Shown: one piece after another, positions 1 through 9,259 of the stretch | Position numbering within the stretch: position 1 is the first letter of the stretch | How the letters are laid out: the number at the start of each line of letters is the position of its first letter | Source of the DNA: an uncultured Muribaculaceae bacterium | Lineage (GTDB): Bacteria; Bacteroidota; Bacteroidia; Bacteroidales; Muribaculaceae | NCBI GenBank assembly: GCA_910586455.1 | Contig: CAJUHX010000019.1 | Coordinates: 1 to 31,218 of the forward strand | Direction: 5' to 3' | Length of the DNA stretch: 31,218 nucleotides | Translations under genes and position numbers: made by a program | Notes under the pieces: generated by a model | The model's database searches: none | Seen by the model: the letters and a program-made list of their open reading frames with translations, nothing else | Told to the model about the DNA's origin: nothing

Positions 1-1422
1 CTGGTCGATGGCCCAGCTGTCGGGCAGCGACTGGAAGAGCGAGAAGTTGCAGAAATACTTGTCGGGAATCATCTGTGCTATTTTGCGCAGTTCCTCGGGG
101 GCGTGTTTCATGCCGGCGGCCATCTCGCCCACTTCGCGCGCTATGCTCCAGAATAGTTTTTCAATCTGGGCGCGCGTGCGCAGGTCGAGCAAGCCCAGGC
201 TGAACAGGTCGAGGGCTTCCTCGCGGATTTGGAGGGCGTCGTGCCAGCTTTCAAAGAGGCGAGGCTGGTTGAGTTTGTCCCATATATCGTAGAGTTCGCG
301 GGCCAGTTCATGAGAGTCGTCGCTGATTTCCTCGCTGTCTTTCCACTGTGGCAGCTGGGTGGTTTCGAGTACTTCGAATATCAGTACCGAGTGGTGGGCG
401 GTGAGCGAGCGTCCGCTCTCGGTTATAATGTTGGGCTGGCGCAGGTTGTTCTTTGTGCAGACATCGACCAGTGCCGATATGGCGTCGTTGGCGTACTCCT
501 GTATGGAATAGTTCATGGAACTTTCGCTCGACGAGCTGCGGGTGCCGTCATAGTCTACACCCAGACCTCCGCCAATATCCACAAACTCAATCTCGTAGCC
601 CAGTTTGCTCAACTGCACATAGAACTGTGTTGCCTCGCGGAGGGCGTTTTTGATGCGGCGAATTTTGGTAATCTGGCTGCCGATGTGAAAGTGTATCAGC
701 TTCAGGCAGTGCTTCATGCCCCAGCGTTCGAGCAGGTCGAGCGCTTCGAGCAGTTCCGAAGAATTGAGGCCGAATTTGCTCTGGTCGCCGCCGCTTTCGG
801 CCCATTTGCCGCTGCCGCTGCTGCTGAGTTTTATGCGAATGCCTATGTTCGGCTCTATTTTAAGCCGTTTGGATATTTCGGCTATAAGTCGGAGTTCGTT
901 GAGTTTTTCTACCACCAGATATATTCGGCGGCCCATCTTCTGAGCCAGCAGTGCCAGTTCGATGTAGTTGGCGTCCTTGTAGCCGTTGCAGATTATGAGA
1001 GAGTTCTGCGATATGTTTGTGGCGAGTACGGCATGGAGCTCGGGTTTGCTGCCGGCCTCCAGGCCAATATTGAATTTCTTGCCGTAGCTTACAATTTCCT
1101 CCACCACCTGGCGCATCTGGTTTACCTTTATGGGGTAAATCATATAGTTCTGAGCCTGGTAGTTATACTGCTCCGAAGCTATGTGGAAGCAGTTGCTTAT
1201 TTTCTCGATGCGGTTGTCGAGAATATCGGGAAAGCGCAGCAGTACCGGAGCCACAATGTCGCGTACCTGTAGCTCGTCCATCACCTCTTTGAGGTCAACG
1301 CTGGCGAAGCCTTGGCGTGGAGTCACCACAACATTGCCTTTATCGTTGATAGAAAAATAATTACGGCCCCAGCCGTTGATGTTGTACAGCTCGGCGCTGT
1401 CTTCAATTCTCCATCTTCTCAT
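1..1422 (-). CDS. speA: Biosynthetic arginine decarboxylase (SpeA), 3' part outside window
   Basis: PLP-dependent fold-III decarboxylase that converts arginine to agmatine, the entry to polyamine synthesis in the cytoplasm. I read 474 codons from the ATG at 1422; the family is about 630 residues, so the C-terminal quarter lies beyond base 1. The N-terminus MRRWRIEDSAELYNINGWG is typical of Bacteroidetes SpeA. The PLP lysine is K99 in YPIKVNQ. A glycine-rich HIGSQ stretch and DIGGGLGVDYDGT, both typical of the alanine-racemase-like barrel, follow. A second in-frame ATG lies at 1414 only if the frame is shifted, so 1422 is the supported start. A TAAATTTG box on the same strand at 1486-1479 gives a short leader. 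The gene is divergent from the lipoprotein at 1718. The family call is very secure. Confidence 0.95.
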   Translation of the reverse strand, partial: MRRWRIEDSAELYNINGWGRNYFSINDKGNVVVTPRQGFASVDLKEVMDELQVRDIVAPVLLRFPDILDNRIEKISNCFHIASEQYNYQAQNYMIYPIKVNQMRQVVEEIVSYGKKFNIGLEAGSKPELHAVLATNISQNSLIICNGYKDANYIELALLAQKMGRRIYLVVEKLNELRLIAEISKRLKIEPNIGIRIKLSSSGSGKWAESGGDQSKFGLNSSELLEALDLLERWGMKHCLKLIHFHIGSQITKIRRIKNALREATQFYVQLSKLGYEIEFVDIGGGLGVDYDGTRSSSSESSMNYSIQEYANDAISALVDVCTKNNLRQPNIITESGRSLTAHHSVLIFEVLETTQLPQWKDSEEISDDSHELARELYDIWDKLNQPRLFESWHDALQIREEALDLFSLGLLDLRTRAQIEKLFWSIAREVGEMAAGMKHAPEELRKIAQMIPDKYFCNFSLFQSLPDSWAIDQ

Positions 1423-1478
1423 TCTAAAACATGGCGCCACGCGCCGGCTAATGGTTAGTGCTTGTATAAAACAGAGTG

Positions 1479-1486
1479 CAAATTTA
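1479..1486 (-). promoter_or_regulatory. Putative speA promoter, -7 box
   Basis: On the minus strand this reads TAAATTTG, an exact match to the Bacteroidetes TAnnTTTG -7 element. It lies 57 bases before the speA start. A T-rich stretch about 20 bases upstream could be the -33 region, but no clean TTTG is present there. Confidence 0.5.
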
Positions 1487-1627
1487 ATAAAAATACTTGG
1501 ATAAAAAGGGCGGCGAGAGAGGATTTATTTCGCTATGCCCGCGCAATTGATATGCCGGGCTTTTGCTTCGCTACGCTCGCGCAATAAGGAGCCGAGATGG
1601 CAAAAAAAAAGTTATTATTCATTTTTA

Positions 1628-1660
1628 TTTGGTAAATCCCGCAAAAAATAGCTATCTTTG
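1628..1660 (+). promoter_or_regulatory. Putative promoter of the TPR/OmpA-like lipoprotein
   Basis: TTTG at 1628-1631 and TATCTTTG at 1653-1660 are separated by 21 bases, matching the Bacteroidetes -33 / -7 arrangement. The predicted leader is about 50 bases and ends at the ATG at 1718 with no Shine-Dalgarno motif. Confidence 0.65.
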
Positions 1661-1717
1661 TGCTTGTATATTCATCACAGCCATACAAGCATAAAACATA
1701 CCAATTAAAAACGCTAT

Positions 1718-3406
1718 ATGAATCGCAAGATCTATTTTATCGCAGCCCTGGGCGCAACACTCGCTCTTTCGTCCTGCGGCAAGAAACTCGGACAGTTCTC
1801 GTCGGAGTATTTCAGCACCAATCCCAATCCTCTCGAAGTAGTAGGAGAGAAAGTTCCCGCTACCGTTACCGGTCGTATCCCCGCCAAGTTCTTTGTAAAG
1901 AACGCCGAGGTAACCGTAACTCCGTATCTGGTATACAATGGTACGGAAACTGCATCGGTGCCCTATACCTTCCAGGGCGAAAACGTACGCGGCAACTCGC
2001 CGGTAGTTTCGTATGACAATGGCGGTACAGTAACCATCCCCGCTTCGTATGTGTACACTCCCGAAATGGCAAAGAGCGAACTTCAGCTCGCTTTCGAAGT
2101 ACGCCAGGGCAACAAGCAGTATGTTCTGCCCCGCGTTACCGTAGCCAAGGGTGTGGTAGCCACCGCAGCTCTGGCCGACGCAGCCAGCGTTGATCCTGCT
2201 CTGGCTCCCGACGCTTTCCAGCGTGTAATCAACCAGAAGTATGCGGCCGACATTATGTTCCTGATCAATCAGGCCAATATCCGCGCCAACCAGCTCAACA
2301 CCGACGCTATGGCCGAACTCCGCAAGGAAATCGTCAACGCCAACGCTGCTGCAAACCGCGAAATCAAAGAACTCAACATTCAGTCGTATGCTTCGCCCGA
2401 CGGCAGCTATGACTTCAACGAAAAGCTCGCCGAAAAGCGTGAGGCCAATACCAACGATTACCTCACCAAGCAGCTGAAGAAGGACAAAATCACCGAATTC
2501 GGCGAACTCACCAAGCAGTTCACCGCCGAAGACTGGGCCGGCTTCCAGGAACTCGTTTCCAAGAGCAACATCCAGGACAAGGACCTCATCCTCTCTGTTC
2601 TGTCGATGTATAAAGACCCCGAACAGCGCGAACGCGAAATCCGCAACCTCTCGAGCGTATTCGAGCAGCTCGCCGATCAGATTCTGCCCCAGCTTCGCTA
2701 CAGCCGCATCACTGCTTCGATTGACGTAATCGGCAAGAGCGACGAAGAACTCAGCCGTCTGGCAGCTTCGAACCCCGGTGAACTCACCGTAGACGAACTC
2801 CTCTACGCCGCTACACTCACCAACGACCCCGCTGCCAAGACCAAAATCTACGACGCAGCTGTACGCCAGTACCCCAATGACTACCGCACCTGGAACGACC
2901 TGGGTATGATGCAGTACACCAACGGCGACTACACCGCCGCCAAGGCAAGCTTCCAGAAGGCTGCCAGCGTGAACCCCAAGGCCGGCGAACCCAAGATGAA
3001 CCTCGGTCTTGTTGAACTTCTCAACAAGAACTACGACCGCGCCAACCAGCTCTTCGGCTCGGCTGCCGGTGTGAACGAACTCGGCGGTGCCCTCGGTACT
3101 TACTACCTGAAGAAAGGCGACAACGCTGCTGCTGTTCGCGCTTTCGGCGACACCAAGAGCAACAACGCCGCTCTGGCTCAGATTCTCACCAAGGACTACA
3201 GCAAGGCTAAGAGCACCCTGGCTTCGATTGCCAACCCCGACGCCACAACCTACTACCTGATGGCCGTTCTCGGTGCCCGTACCAACAACGAATCGATGCT
3301 GACCTCGAACCTCCGTCAGGCTGTTCGTCTGAACCCGGCTATGGCCGCTCAGGCTGCTTCTGACCTCGAGTTCGCAAACTTCAACCTCTCGAAGGCTCTG
3401 AACTAA
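1718..3406 (+). CDS. TPR-containing lipoprotein with OmpA-like segment
   Basis: A 562-residue lipoprotein of unknown exact role, probably outer-membrane or periplasm-facing. The signal peptide ends in a lipobox, LSSC, with C20 as the lipidated cysteine. Residues about 45-145 look beta-rich. Residues about 217-250 (NIQSYASPDGSYDFNEKLAEKRE) resemble the Bacteroidetes OmpA-C motif; the arginine at 241 fits, but the Asp that binds diaminopimelate in E. coli OmpA is Ser here, as in other ASPxG variants. TPR helices occupy about 389-445 (WNDLGMMQYTNGDYTAAKA and the next repeat). Codon choice is strongly biased (AAC, CTC, CGC, AAG), which suggests high expression. It stands alone between a promoter and a strong terminator. 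The TPR call is firm; peptidoglycan binding is inference. Confidence 0.85.
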   Translation: MNRKIYFIAALGATLALSSCGKKLGQFSSEYFSTNPNPLEVVGEKVPATVTGRIPAKFFVKNAEVTVTPYLVYNGTETASVPYTFQGENVRGNSPVVSYDNGGTVTIPASYVYTPEMAKSELQLAFEVRQGNKQYVLPRVTVAKGVVATAALADAASVDPALAPDAFQRVINQKYAADIMFLINQANIRANQLNTDAMAELRKEIVNANAAANREIKELNIQSYASPDGSYDFNEKLAEKREANTNDYLTKQLKKDKITEFGELTKQFTAEDWAGFQELVSKSNIQDKDLILSVLSMYKDPEQREREIRNLSSVFEQLADQILPQLRYSRITASIDVIGKSDEELSRLAASNPGELTVDELLYAATLTNDPAAKTKIYDAAVRQYPNDYRTWNDLGMMQYTNGDYTAAKASFQKAASVNPKAGEPKMNLGLVELLNKNYDRANQLFGSAAGVNELGGALGTYYLKKGDNAAAVRAFGDTKSNNAALAQILTKDYSKAKSTLASIANPDATTYYLMAVLGARTNNESMLTSNLRQAVRLNPAMAAQAASDLEFANFNLSKALN

Positions 3407-3428
3407 TCTTCTACCTTAAATATATAAG

Positions 3429-3461
3429 AGCGGGCCGCACGAGCATGTGCGGCCCGCTTTT
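3429..3461 (+). terminator. Rho-independent terminator, convergent genes
   Basis: A perfect 12-bp GC-rich stem (3429-3440 with 3447-3458) with a 6-base loop is followed by TTTT. It closes the lipoprotein gene and lies seven bases beyond the end of the convergent RND gene. Confidence 0.9.
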
Positions 3462-3467
3462 GTGCAT

Positions 3468-6400
3468 CTATATCCCGCTGTCATTGACCTCGGCTTTGTC
3501 GAGGCCTTTGTTTTTATGGAAGAACGGGCTAACGTACTTTTCGCCGAAGCGTTGCAGAAGTTCCCAGAAGTTAGGCACGAACAGGGTGCCGAACAGGGCG
3601 TTGACAGCCATGCCGAATACCACGGCGGTGCCCAGCGAAATGCGTGATGCCGCTCCGGCGCCGGTGGCGAAGAGCATAGGCAGCACGCCGAACACAAAGG
3701 CCATGGCAGTCATCATTATAGGCCGGAAGCGTACACGGCCCGCGTCGAGGGCTGCCTGGCGGATGTCCTCGCCGGCTTTGCGGTAGTCCATGGCGTATTC
3801 AACTATAAGAATGGCGTTCTTTGCCGCCAGACCCAGCAGCAGTATGATGCCTATCTGAGTGTAGATTGATATGCTCTGTCCCATCAGCAGGCAGCCGATA
3901 ATGGTGCCGAGTATGGCTGTAGGCATGGCCGTAATCACTGCCACAGGGTCGGTAAGACTCTCGTACTGGGCGGCCAGCACCAGCAGGGTAACTATGATGG
4001 CCAGGATGAGTACGAACGATATAGTTGTACCCGACTGGTTCTCCTGATAGGCTTCGCCCGTCCAGGCATAGCTGTAGTTGGTGCCGACGGCTTTGTTTAC
4101 TATTTCCTCCATGGCCTTTATGCCGTCGGCCGAGCTTACGCCTTTGGCCGGCGTAGCGGTAAGCGAGGCCGTACGGTAGGTGTTGTAACGGCTTACCGAG
4201 GGCTCGCCCATCACCTGTTCCACGGTGGCGAAGGATGAGAAGGGCACCATGCCGCCGGTGGCGTTGCGCACGGTAAGCTTCAGAACATCGTCCACGTGGC
4301 TGCGAGCAGCGGCGTCGGCTGCTATGTTCACCTGATATACACGGCCGAATTCCACAAAGTCGTTCACGTAAGAGCCGCCCATAAAGGCCGAGAGTGCCGA
4401 GTAAATGTCGCTCAGGGCCAGGCCCTGCATCTTGGCGCGGTTGCGGTCGATTTTAATGGAGTACTGCGGCACGGCGCCCTCGTACATGGTGGTGACGGAG
4501 GCTATCCGTGGGTCGTCTTTGGCGGCTTCCTGTATGGCAGTGAGAGCTTCTTTCAGCTGCGATGCGCCAAGGTTGTTGATATCGAGCAACTGCATTTCCA
4601 GACCCGACGTCATGCCCAGACCCGGTATTGCCGGCGGATTGAGCGAGTAGCAGATGGCTTCCTGTTCGGCATTTCCGATTTCGTTGGCCTTGGCTATTAT
4701 GGCGTCGATGCTTTCGTCTTTGGCCGTGCGGTCTTTCCATGGCTCGAGAATCACAAACAGCGAGCCGTTGTTCGATGTCGAACCGCCGCCCATGAATGAG
4801 GTACCGCTGACCGACATTACATCTTTAACTCCGGGCAGTTCCAGCAGTTTGGTCGAGATGTCGCGGGCCACACGGTCGGTGCGGTCGAGCGAGGCCCCGG
4901 TAGGCAGTTGGATCGACGACATGAAATAGCCCATGTCTTCCGACGGCACGTATGTTGTCGGCCATTTCAGGAAGCCCCAGAACGCCAGGCCGGTAAGCAC
5001 AAAGTAAAGCAGTATCGCCACGACAGGGCGCCTGAGAAAACTGCCTACAATGCGCATATAAAAGTTGAGTGTGGCGCCGAAAGCCTTGTTCCACCAGTCC
5101 CATAGTAAGAAATGAGTTTTCTTTTTAGGTTTGAGAAACAGGGCGCACATGGCCGGAGTGAAAGTAAGGGCGTTGAAGCCGGAGAAGGCTGTTGACACCG
5201 CAATGGTGAGTGCGAACTGTTTGTACAGCTGCCCTGTAATGCCGCTGACCATGGCGGTGGGGATGAACACCGAAAGCAGTACCAGCACTTCTCCCACTAC
5301 AGGCCCCTGCAGTTCCAGCATGGCTTTCTCGGCTGCCTGCCGCGGATTCAGCTTGCCTTCGTCGAGCAGACGTGCGCAGTCCTCCACCACAACTATGGCG
5401 TCGTCCACCACAATGGCTATGGCAAGAACGAGCCCGAACAGTGTGAGGGTATTGAGCGAGAATCCCATCCATTTCATTACGGCAAGGGTGGCGATGAGCG
5501 ATACCGGAATGGTGAGCATCGGAATGATGGTGGCGCGCCAGTTCTGCAAAAACAGCAGTATCACCAGCATGACTATAATGGTGGTTTCGAGGAAGGTTAC
5601 CAGCAATTCGTCGATACTTGCGGTTACAAAGTCGGTGGTGTTGAGCATGATGCGGTAATCTACGCCGGGCGGAAAGTATTGTTTCAGCTCTTTAAGCTTA
5701 GCCTCGCAGCCTTTGGCTACATCGAGGGCGTTGGCTCCGGGCAGCTGGCTGATGCCAATCATGGCCGACTGTTGGCCGTTGACGCGGGCTATCTGGGTAT
5801 AACTTACCGAACCAAGGTCGACACGGGCAATGTCTTTAAGGTGCAGCAGGCCTCCGTTTGCGTCGGTACGCAGTATTATGTCGCCGAATTCCGCCGGGTC
5901 GCTAAGTTGTCCGCGGGCTGTAAGTGTATATGTGAAAGCCTCGTTGGCCGGTGACGGCTGTGCTCCTACCGAGCCGGCCGAAACCTGCATGTTCTGAGAA
6001 CTTATGGCGCTTTTGACATCGGCCGGGGTGATATTGCGCTCGCGCATTTTGGCGGGGTCGAGCCATATACGCATCGAATACTGGCCCCCGCCGAATGCTC
6101 CTACCGAGCCGACACCTTCCACACGGGCCAGCTCGTCGGTGAGGTTAAGGTTGGCATAGTTGGTCAGATACAGGGCGTCGTAGCGTTCGGGGTCGTCGCT
6201 CTGAAGGGCAATGAACAGAATATGGTCCGATGATTCGGACCTTACCTGCACACCCTGTTGTTTCACTGATGTCGGCAGCTGGGCATCGGCCTGCGATATC
6301 AGGTTCTGGACTTTTACTGCGGCTTCGTCGAGGTCGGTGCCTTCCTCGAAAGTGATTGTAAGAGAGTAACTGCCGTCGGAACCCGACGACGAACTCATGT

Positions 6401-6632
6401 ACATCATGCCCTCCACGCCGTTTACCTGCTGTTCGATGGGCACGCCTACAGTTTCGGCTACGGTAGCTGCGTCGGCGCCGGGGTACGAAGCCGAAACCAT
6501 TACCGTAGGCGGTGTTATGTCGGGGAACTGTGCAATCGGCAGTTTGCTGAAAGTCAATGCACCAGCCATCACCATAGCCACAGCTATCACTATGGCGAAT
6601 ATTGGTCGTTCTATGAAAAATCTTGAAAACAT
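3468..6632 (-). CDS. RND-family multidrug efflux pump, inner-membrane subunit (AcrB/HAE1 type)
   Basis: Proton-driven inner-membrane pump that passes drugs or other amphiphiles to the periplasmic adaptor and outer-membrane channel. At 1054 residues it has the usual AcrB length. The start MFSRFFIERPIFAIVIA is the canonical first TM segment. The porter loops contain GVEGMMYMSSSS and the TM2-TM4 region follows at about 340-420. The proton-relay residues are present: D410 and D411 in AIAIVVDDAIVVVED (TM4) and K938 in GLAAKNAILIVEYA (TM10). It is the third gene of the efflux operon, 32 bases after the adaptor. Substrates cannot be read from sequence; the residues are the drug-pump (HAE1) type rather than the metal (HME) type. 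Confidence 0.95.
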   Translation of the reverse strand: MFSRFFIERPIFAIVIAVAMVMAGALTFSKLPIAQFPDITPPTVMVSASYPGADAATVAETVGVPIEQQVNGVEGMMYMSSSSGSDGSYSLTITFEEGTDLDEAAVKVQNLISQADAQLPTSVKQQGVQVRSESSDHILFIALQSDDPERYDALYLTNYANLNLTDELARVEGVGSVGAFGGGQYSMRIWLDPAKMRERNITPADVKSAISSQNMQVSAGSVGAQPSPANEAFTYTLTARGQLSDPAEFGDIILRTDANGGLLHLKDIARVDLGSVSYTQIARVNGQQSAMIGISQLPGANALDVAKGCEAKLKELKQYFPPGVDYRIMLNTTDFVTASIDELLVTFLETTIIVMLVILLFLQNWRATIIPMLTIPVSLIATLAVMKWMGFSLNTLTLFGLVLAIAIVVDDAIVVVEDCARLLDEGKLNPRQAAEKAMLELQGPVVGEVLVLLSVFIPTAMVSGITGQLYKQFALTIAVSTAFSGFNALTFTPAMCALFLKPKKKTHFLLWDWWNKAFGATLNFYMRIVGSFLRRPVVAILLYFVLTGLAFWGFLKWPTTYVPSEDMGYFMSSIQLPTGASLDRTDRVARDISTKLLELPGVKDVMSVSGTSFMGGGSTSNNGSLFVILEPWKDRTAKDESIDAIIAKANEIGNAEQEAICYSLNPPAIPGLGMTSGLEMQLLDINNLGASQLKEALTAIQEAAKDDPRIASVTTMYEGAVPQYSIKIDRNRAKMQGLALSDIYSALSAFMGGSYVNDFVEFGRVYQVNIAADAAARSHVDDVLKLTVRNATGGMVPFSSFATVEQVMGEPSVSRYNTYRTASLTATPAKGVSSADGIKAMEEIVNKAVGTNYSYAWTGEAYQENQSGTTISFVLILAIIVTLLVLAAQYESLTDPVAVITAMPTAILGTIIGCLLMGQSISIYTQIGIILLLGLAAKNAILIVEYAMDYRKAGEDIRQAALDAGRVRFRPIMMTAMAFVFGVLPMLFATGAGAASRISLGTAVVFGMAVNALFGTLFVPNFWELLQRFGEKYVSPFFHKNKGLDKAEVNDSGI

Positions 6633-6664
6633 TTCGATTATTTTTCTAAATTACCCACCGGGGG

Positions 6665-7777
6665 CTATTGGCGTGTTTTTACTTTCATTCCGTTGCGTAC
6701 TTTAAGCAGCGCCGAGGTCACATATCGGTCGTCCGGCTTGAGGCCTCCGGTCACAAGCCGCAAGGTGTCCGCTACCAGGTCGCCGGTTTTAATGGGTGTG
6801 TACACAACCTTGCTTGAGTCGTTTACCACATATACATACTTGCCCAGCTGGTCGGTTCCTATCGAAGCATCTCGAACGAGCATAGCCTTTGGGTCGACCT
6901 TGTAAGGCATGCGTATGGTGCAGTACATGCCCGCCCGCAGTTCGTGGTAGGGATTATTTATATCGGCCTGAATGTTGAGTGTGCCGGTAGAAGCATCGAC
7001 GTTGGGAGCCAGATACATAAGGTTGGCGGTGTATCTGTGAGGCAGTTTTTCGCCAAAGGTAACCGGAATGGCGCTGTAGTCAATCAGATGGCGGTTATTA
7101 GGGTTGTCGAACATACGCATGAACGAATCGTCCTCAATCGAGAATACCGCAATCACTACGGCATCGTCGTACACTGTAGCCAGGGGAACGGGCGAACCAG
7201 CCCCGTTGACATACGAGCCGCCGGAATGCTCATTTATGGATATATGGCCGCTGAACGGGGCCTTTATGGTACAATAGCCAAGTTGCTGGCGGGCATCGTT
7301 GAGGCGAGCCTGCGCGCTGTTGATGGCCGAGCGGCTCTGGTCGCGCGAACTCAGGGCCTCGGCTACTTCCATCTTCGACACCGCCTGACTTTCGTATGCC
7401 TTGGCTACCGCCTGATAGTGCTGTTCGGCATACTCGTTCTGGCTTATTGCCGTGGCCAGTGCGGCCTCAGCTTCGTCAACAGCGTTTTTCAGGTCCGGAG
7501 CATCGACGGTGAAGAGTACCTGCCCTTCCGTGACATAGTCGCCGGCGGTGTATTTCGGACGCGACACATATCCGTCGACGCGACAGTACACGTCGGCTGT
7601 ACGGTTGGCGGTGAGTGTGCCGGGGTACTCCTTATACAGGGTTACCGAGTCGATGAGTACGTTGCTTACATCGATTACAGGCTCCGACATGGCGTCGCTG
7701 CCTTTATCGGTCTTGGCGTGCGAGCAGCCGTACAGCATCAGTGTGGTTGCCGCCAGTGTGTATATTGTCTTCATCAT
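6665..7777 (-). CDS. RND efflux periplasmic adaptor (membrane fusion) lipoprotein
   Basis: A 370-residue HlyD/AcrA-family adaptor that links the pump to the outer-membrane channel. The N-terminus carries a signal with lipobox LYGC (C18), so it is probably lipid-anchored. A barrel-sandwich (lipoyl-like) half-motif starts at about 65 (VDGYVSRPKYTAGDYVTEGQVLF), then an alpha-hairpin at about 100-165, the second lipoyl half (TIKAPFSGHI), and the beta-barrel and membrane-proximal domains to the C-terminus. Two adjacent ATGs (7777 and 7774) are possible starts and differ by one residue. It lies 40 bases after the TolC-like gene and 32 before the pump, which indicates co-transcription. Confidence 0.93.
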   Translation of the reverse strand: MMKTIYTLAATTLMLYGCSHAKTDKGSDAMSEPVIDVSNVLIDSVTLYKEYPGTLTANRTADVYCRVDGYVSRPKYTAGDYVTEGQVLFTVDAPDLKNAVDEAEAALATAISQNEYAEQHYQAVAKAYESQAVSKMEVAEALSSRDQSRSAINSAQARLNDARQQLGYCTIKAPFSGHISINEHSGGSYVNGAGSPVPLATVYDDAVVIAVFSIEDDSFMRMFDNPNNRHLIDYSAIPVTFGEKLPHRYTANLMYLAPNVDASTGTLNIQADINNPYHELRAGMYCTIRMPYKVDPKAMLVRDASIGTDQLGKYVYVVNDSSKVVYTPIKTGDLVADTLRLVTGGLKPDDRYVTSALLKVRNGMKVKTRQ

Positions 7778-7817
7778 ATTATATAGTATGAATAGATGTG
7801 TGCGTAAAAAAAATGTG

Positions 7818-9188
7818 CTATTGCTGAAAACCGCCGCCTAAAGCCTCGTAGAGGCTTACCAGCGAACTGAGGGCGTCGCCGCGGGCCACAATCAGCGAGT
7901 TGTTGTAGTTGAGAAGGTCCTGCTGGGCCGTTGCGACATCGGAGTAGGGCGAGAGCCCCTGGGTGTAGAGGTCGAGGCTCAGCAGCAGAAATTCGCGGGC
8001 GTTGCCGGTGGCTTGGTCGTATTCTTCGATTGACTTCAGGCAGTTGCGGTATTTTACCAGAGCGTTGCCTACTTCGTTGTAGGCATTGATTACGGTTGAA
8101 TTGTAGGTGGCTATCTGTTCCTCCATTTCCTGACGTGCGGCAGCCACATTGGCGCTGCGCGCGAAACCGTCGAAGATAGTCCACGACAGAGTAGGTGCCA
8201 CAGAGTAGTAGAAACCGTTTTTGCTGAACATGTCGCCGGGTTTGGGCGCCGCCACACCTACTGTGCCTTCGAGTGTGAGTGTGGGCAGAAAGTCTTTTTT
8301 TGCGATGCCTACGGCAGCGGCGGCAGCAGCCAGCTGATATTCGGCAGCCAGAATATCGGGGCGTCGGCGCAGCAGTTCCGATGGCACGCCTGTCTGCACA
8401 AGCTGCCGGTAATCGGGCAGAGGTTTCTGCGGCAGCAGCATATCTTCCAGCTCCGACGGATAGCGGCCCGTCAGCAAGGCAATGGAGCTGACCGCTGTGG
8501 CGATAGATGTCTGCAACTGCGGTATAGAGGCTTTGATGCTGTGCGACTGTGCGCGCGCCTGCGCCAGTTGCGGCTTGGCGGCCAGACCGCAGTCGAAGCG
8601 TGCTTCAACCAGAGCTGTGATTGAATCCTGCACTATTGCATGGCGCTGCGCCACAGCCAGTTCGGCCTGCCAGACTCTCAGTTGCATGTAAGTGGCGGCT
8701 ATGTCACCGGCCATGCTTACCATGGCTCCGACCCACTCGGCCCGGCTGGCCTGATAGCGGGCCTTGCTCTGTTTCACGGCTGCGGTGACTTTGCCGAACA
8801 CGTCGATTTGCCAGCTGGCCGTGGCGCCGAGGCTCCATCGGTTGCTGTTGGCTCCATCGAGGTGTTCGCGGGTGTAGCCGGCGCTCAGACCTATGTTCGG
8901 ATAATAGTCGGCGCGAGCCGCCGCCATTTGGCGCGAGGCCGCTTCCATGCGGTGGTAAGCGGTAATGAGGTCGAAATTGGCATCCTCGCCCATGCTTATA
9001 AGCGAGTCGAGCACAGGGTCGTCGAACAGCTGCCACCAGCTGTCGCGGCTGGGGAGTGTCTGTTCGGCACCCTCAGAGTACTTCCAGCTGTCGGGCATGG
9101 GGCGTGTAAGCGCATTGTCCTGTGCGGCAGCAGCGGCCCACGACAGAGTAAAGCCGCAAAATAGTAATAAACGTGTCAGTTTTTGCAT
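7818..9188 (-). CDS. TolC/NodT-family outer-membrane efflux channel
   Basis: A 456-residue outer-membrane factor that completes the tripartite pump. A Sec signal ends at about residue 22 (AAAAAQDN) and there is no lipobox cysteine, unlike many NodT homologues. Two outer-membrane-efflux repeats are visible: the first from about 50 with DSLISMGEDANFDLITA and ASWQIDVFGKV, the second from about 270 with LLRRRPDILAAEYQLAAA, a hallmark of the family, and SWTIFDGFARSANV. It is the first gene of the operon. OMP-first order is less usual than adaptor-pump-channel. No local regulator gene accompanies the operon. Confidence 0.93.
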   Translation of the reverse strand: MQKLTRLLLFCGFTLSWAAAAAQDNALTRPMPDSWKYSEGAEQTLPSRDSWWQLFDDPVLDSLISMGEDANFDLITAYHRMEAASRQMAAARADYYPNIGLSAGYTREHLDGANSNRWSLGATASWQIDVFGKVTAAVKQSKARYQASRAEWVGAMVSMAGDIAATYMQLRVWQAELAVAQRHAIVQDSITALVEARFDCGLAAKPQLAQARAQSHSIKASIPQLQTSIATAVSSIALLTGRYPSELEDMLLPQKPLPDYRQLVQTGVPSELLRRRPDILAAEYQLAAAAAAVGIAKKDFLPTLTLEGTVGVAAPKPGDMFSKNGFYYSVAPTLSWTIFDGFARSANVAAARQEMEEQIATYNSTVINAYNEVGNALVKYRNCLKSIEEYDQATGNAREFLLLSLDLYTQGLSPYSDVATAQQDLLNYNNSLIVARGDALSSLVSLYEALGGGFQQ

Positions 9189-9259
9189 AAGAGGAGATAA
9201 TTATACGGCAGCGCTCGACAGCACTGTTAATAATTATAACCTCGCTGCAAAAGCAAATG

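Larger units (their letters stand above)
1423..1717. other. Divergent intergenic region speA / lipoprotein
   Basis: This 295-base non-coding gap holds both divergent promoters. It also has a GC-rich island at about 1530-1595 with a 17-base imperfect direct repeat (1531-1547 and 1569-1585, two mismatches) and a GCCCG/CGGGC stem (1537-1541 with 1556-1560) followed by TTTT. I see no ORF or RNA gene that I recognise. Confidence 0.6.

Noticed and set aside
229..1272. 347-codon open frame on the plus strand opposite speA
   Set aside because: It is antisense to speA, whose motifs are certain; the translation is low-complexity Ala/Val/Tyr/Phe without family signature.
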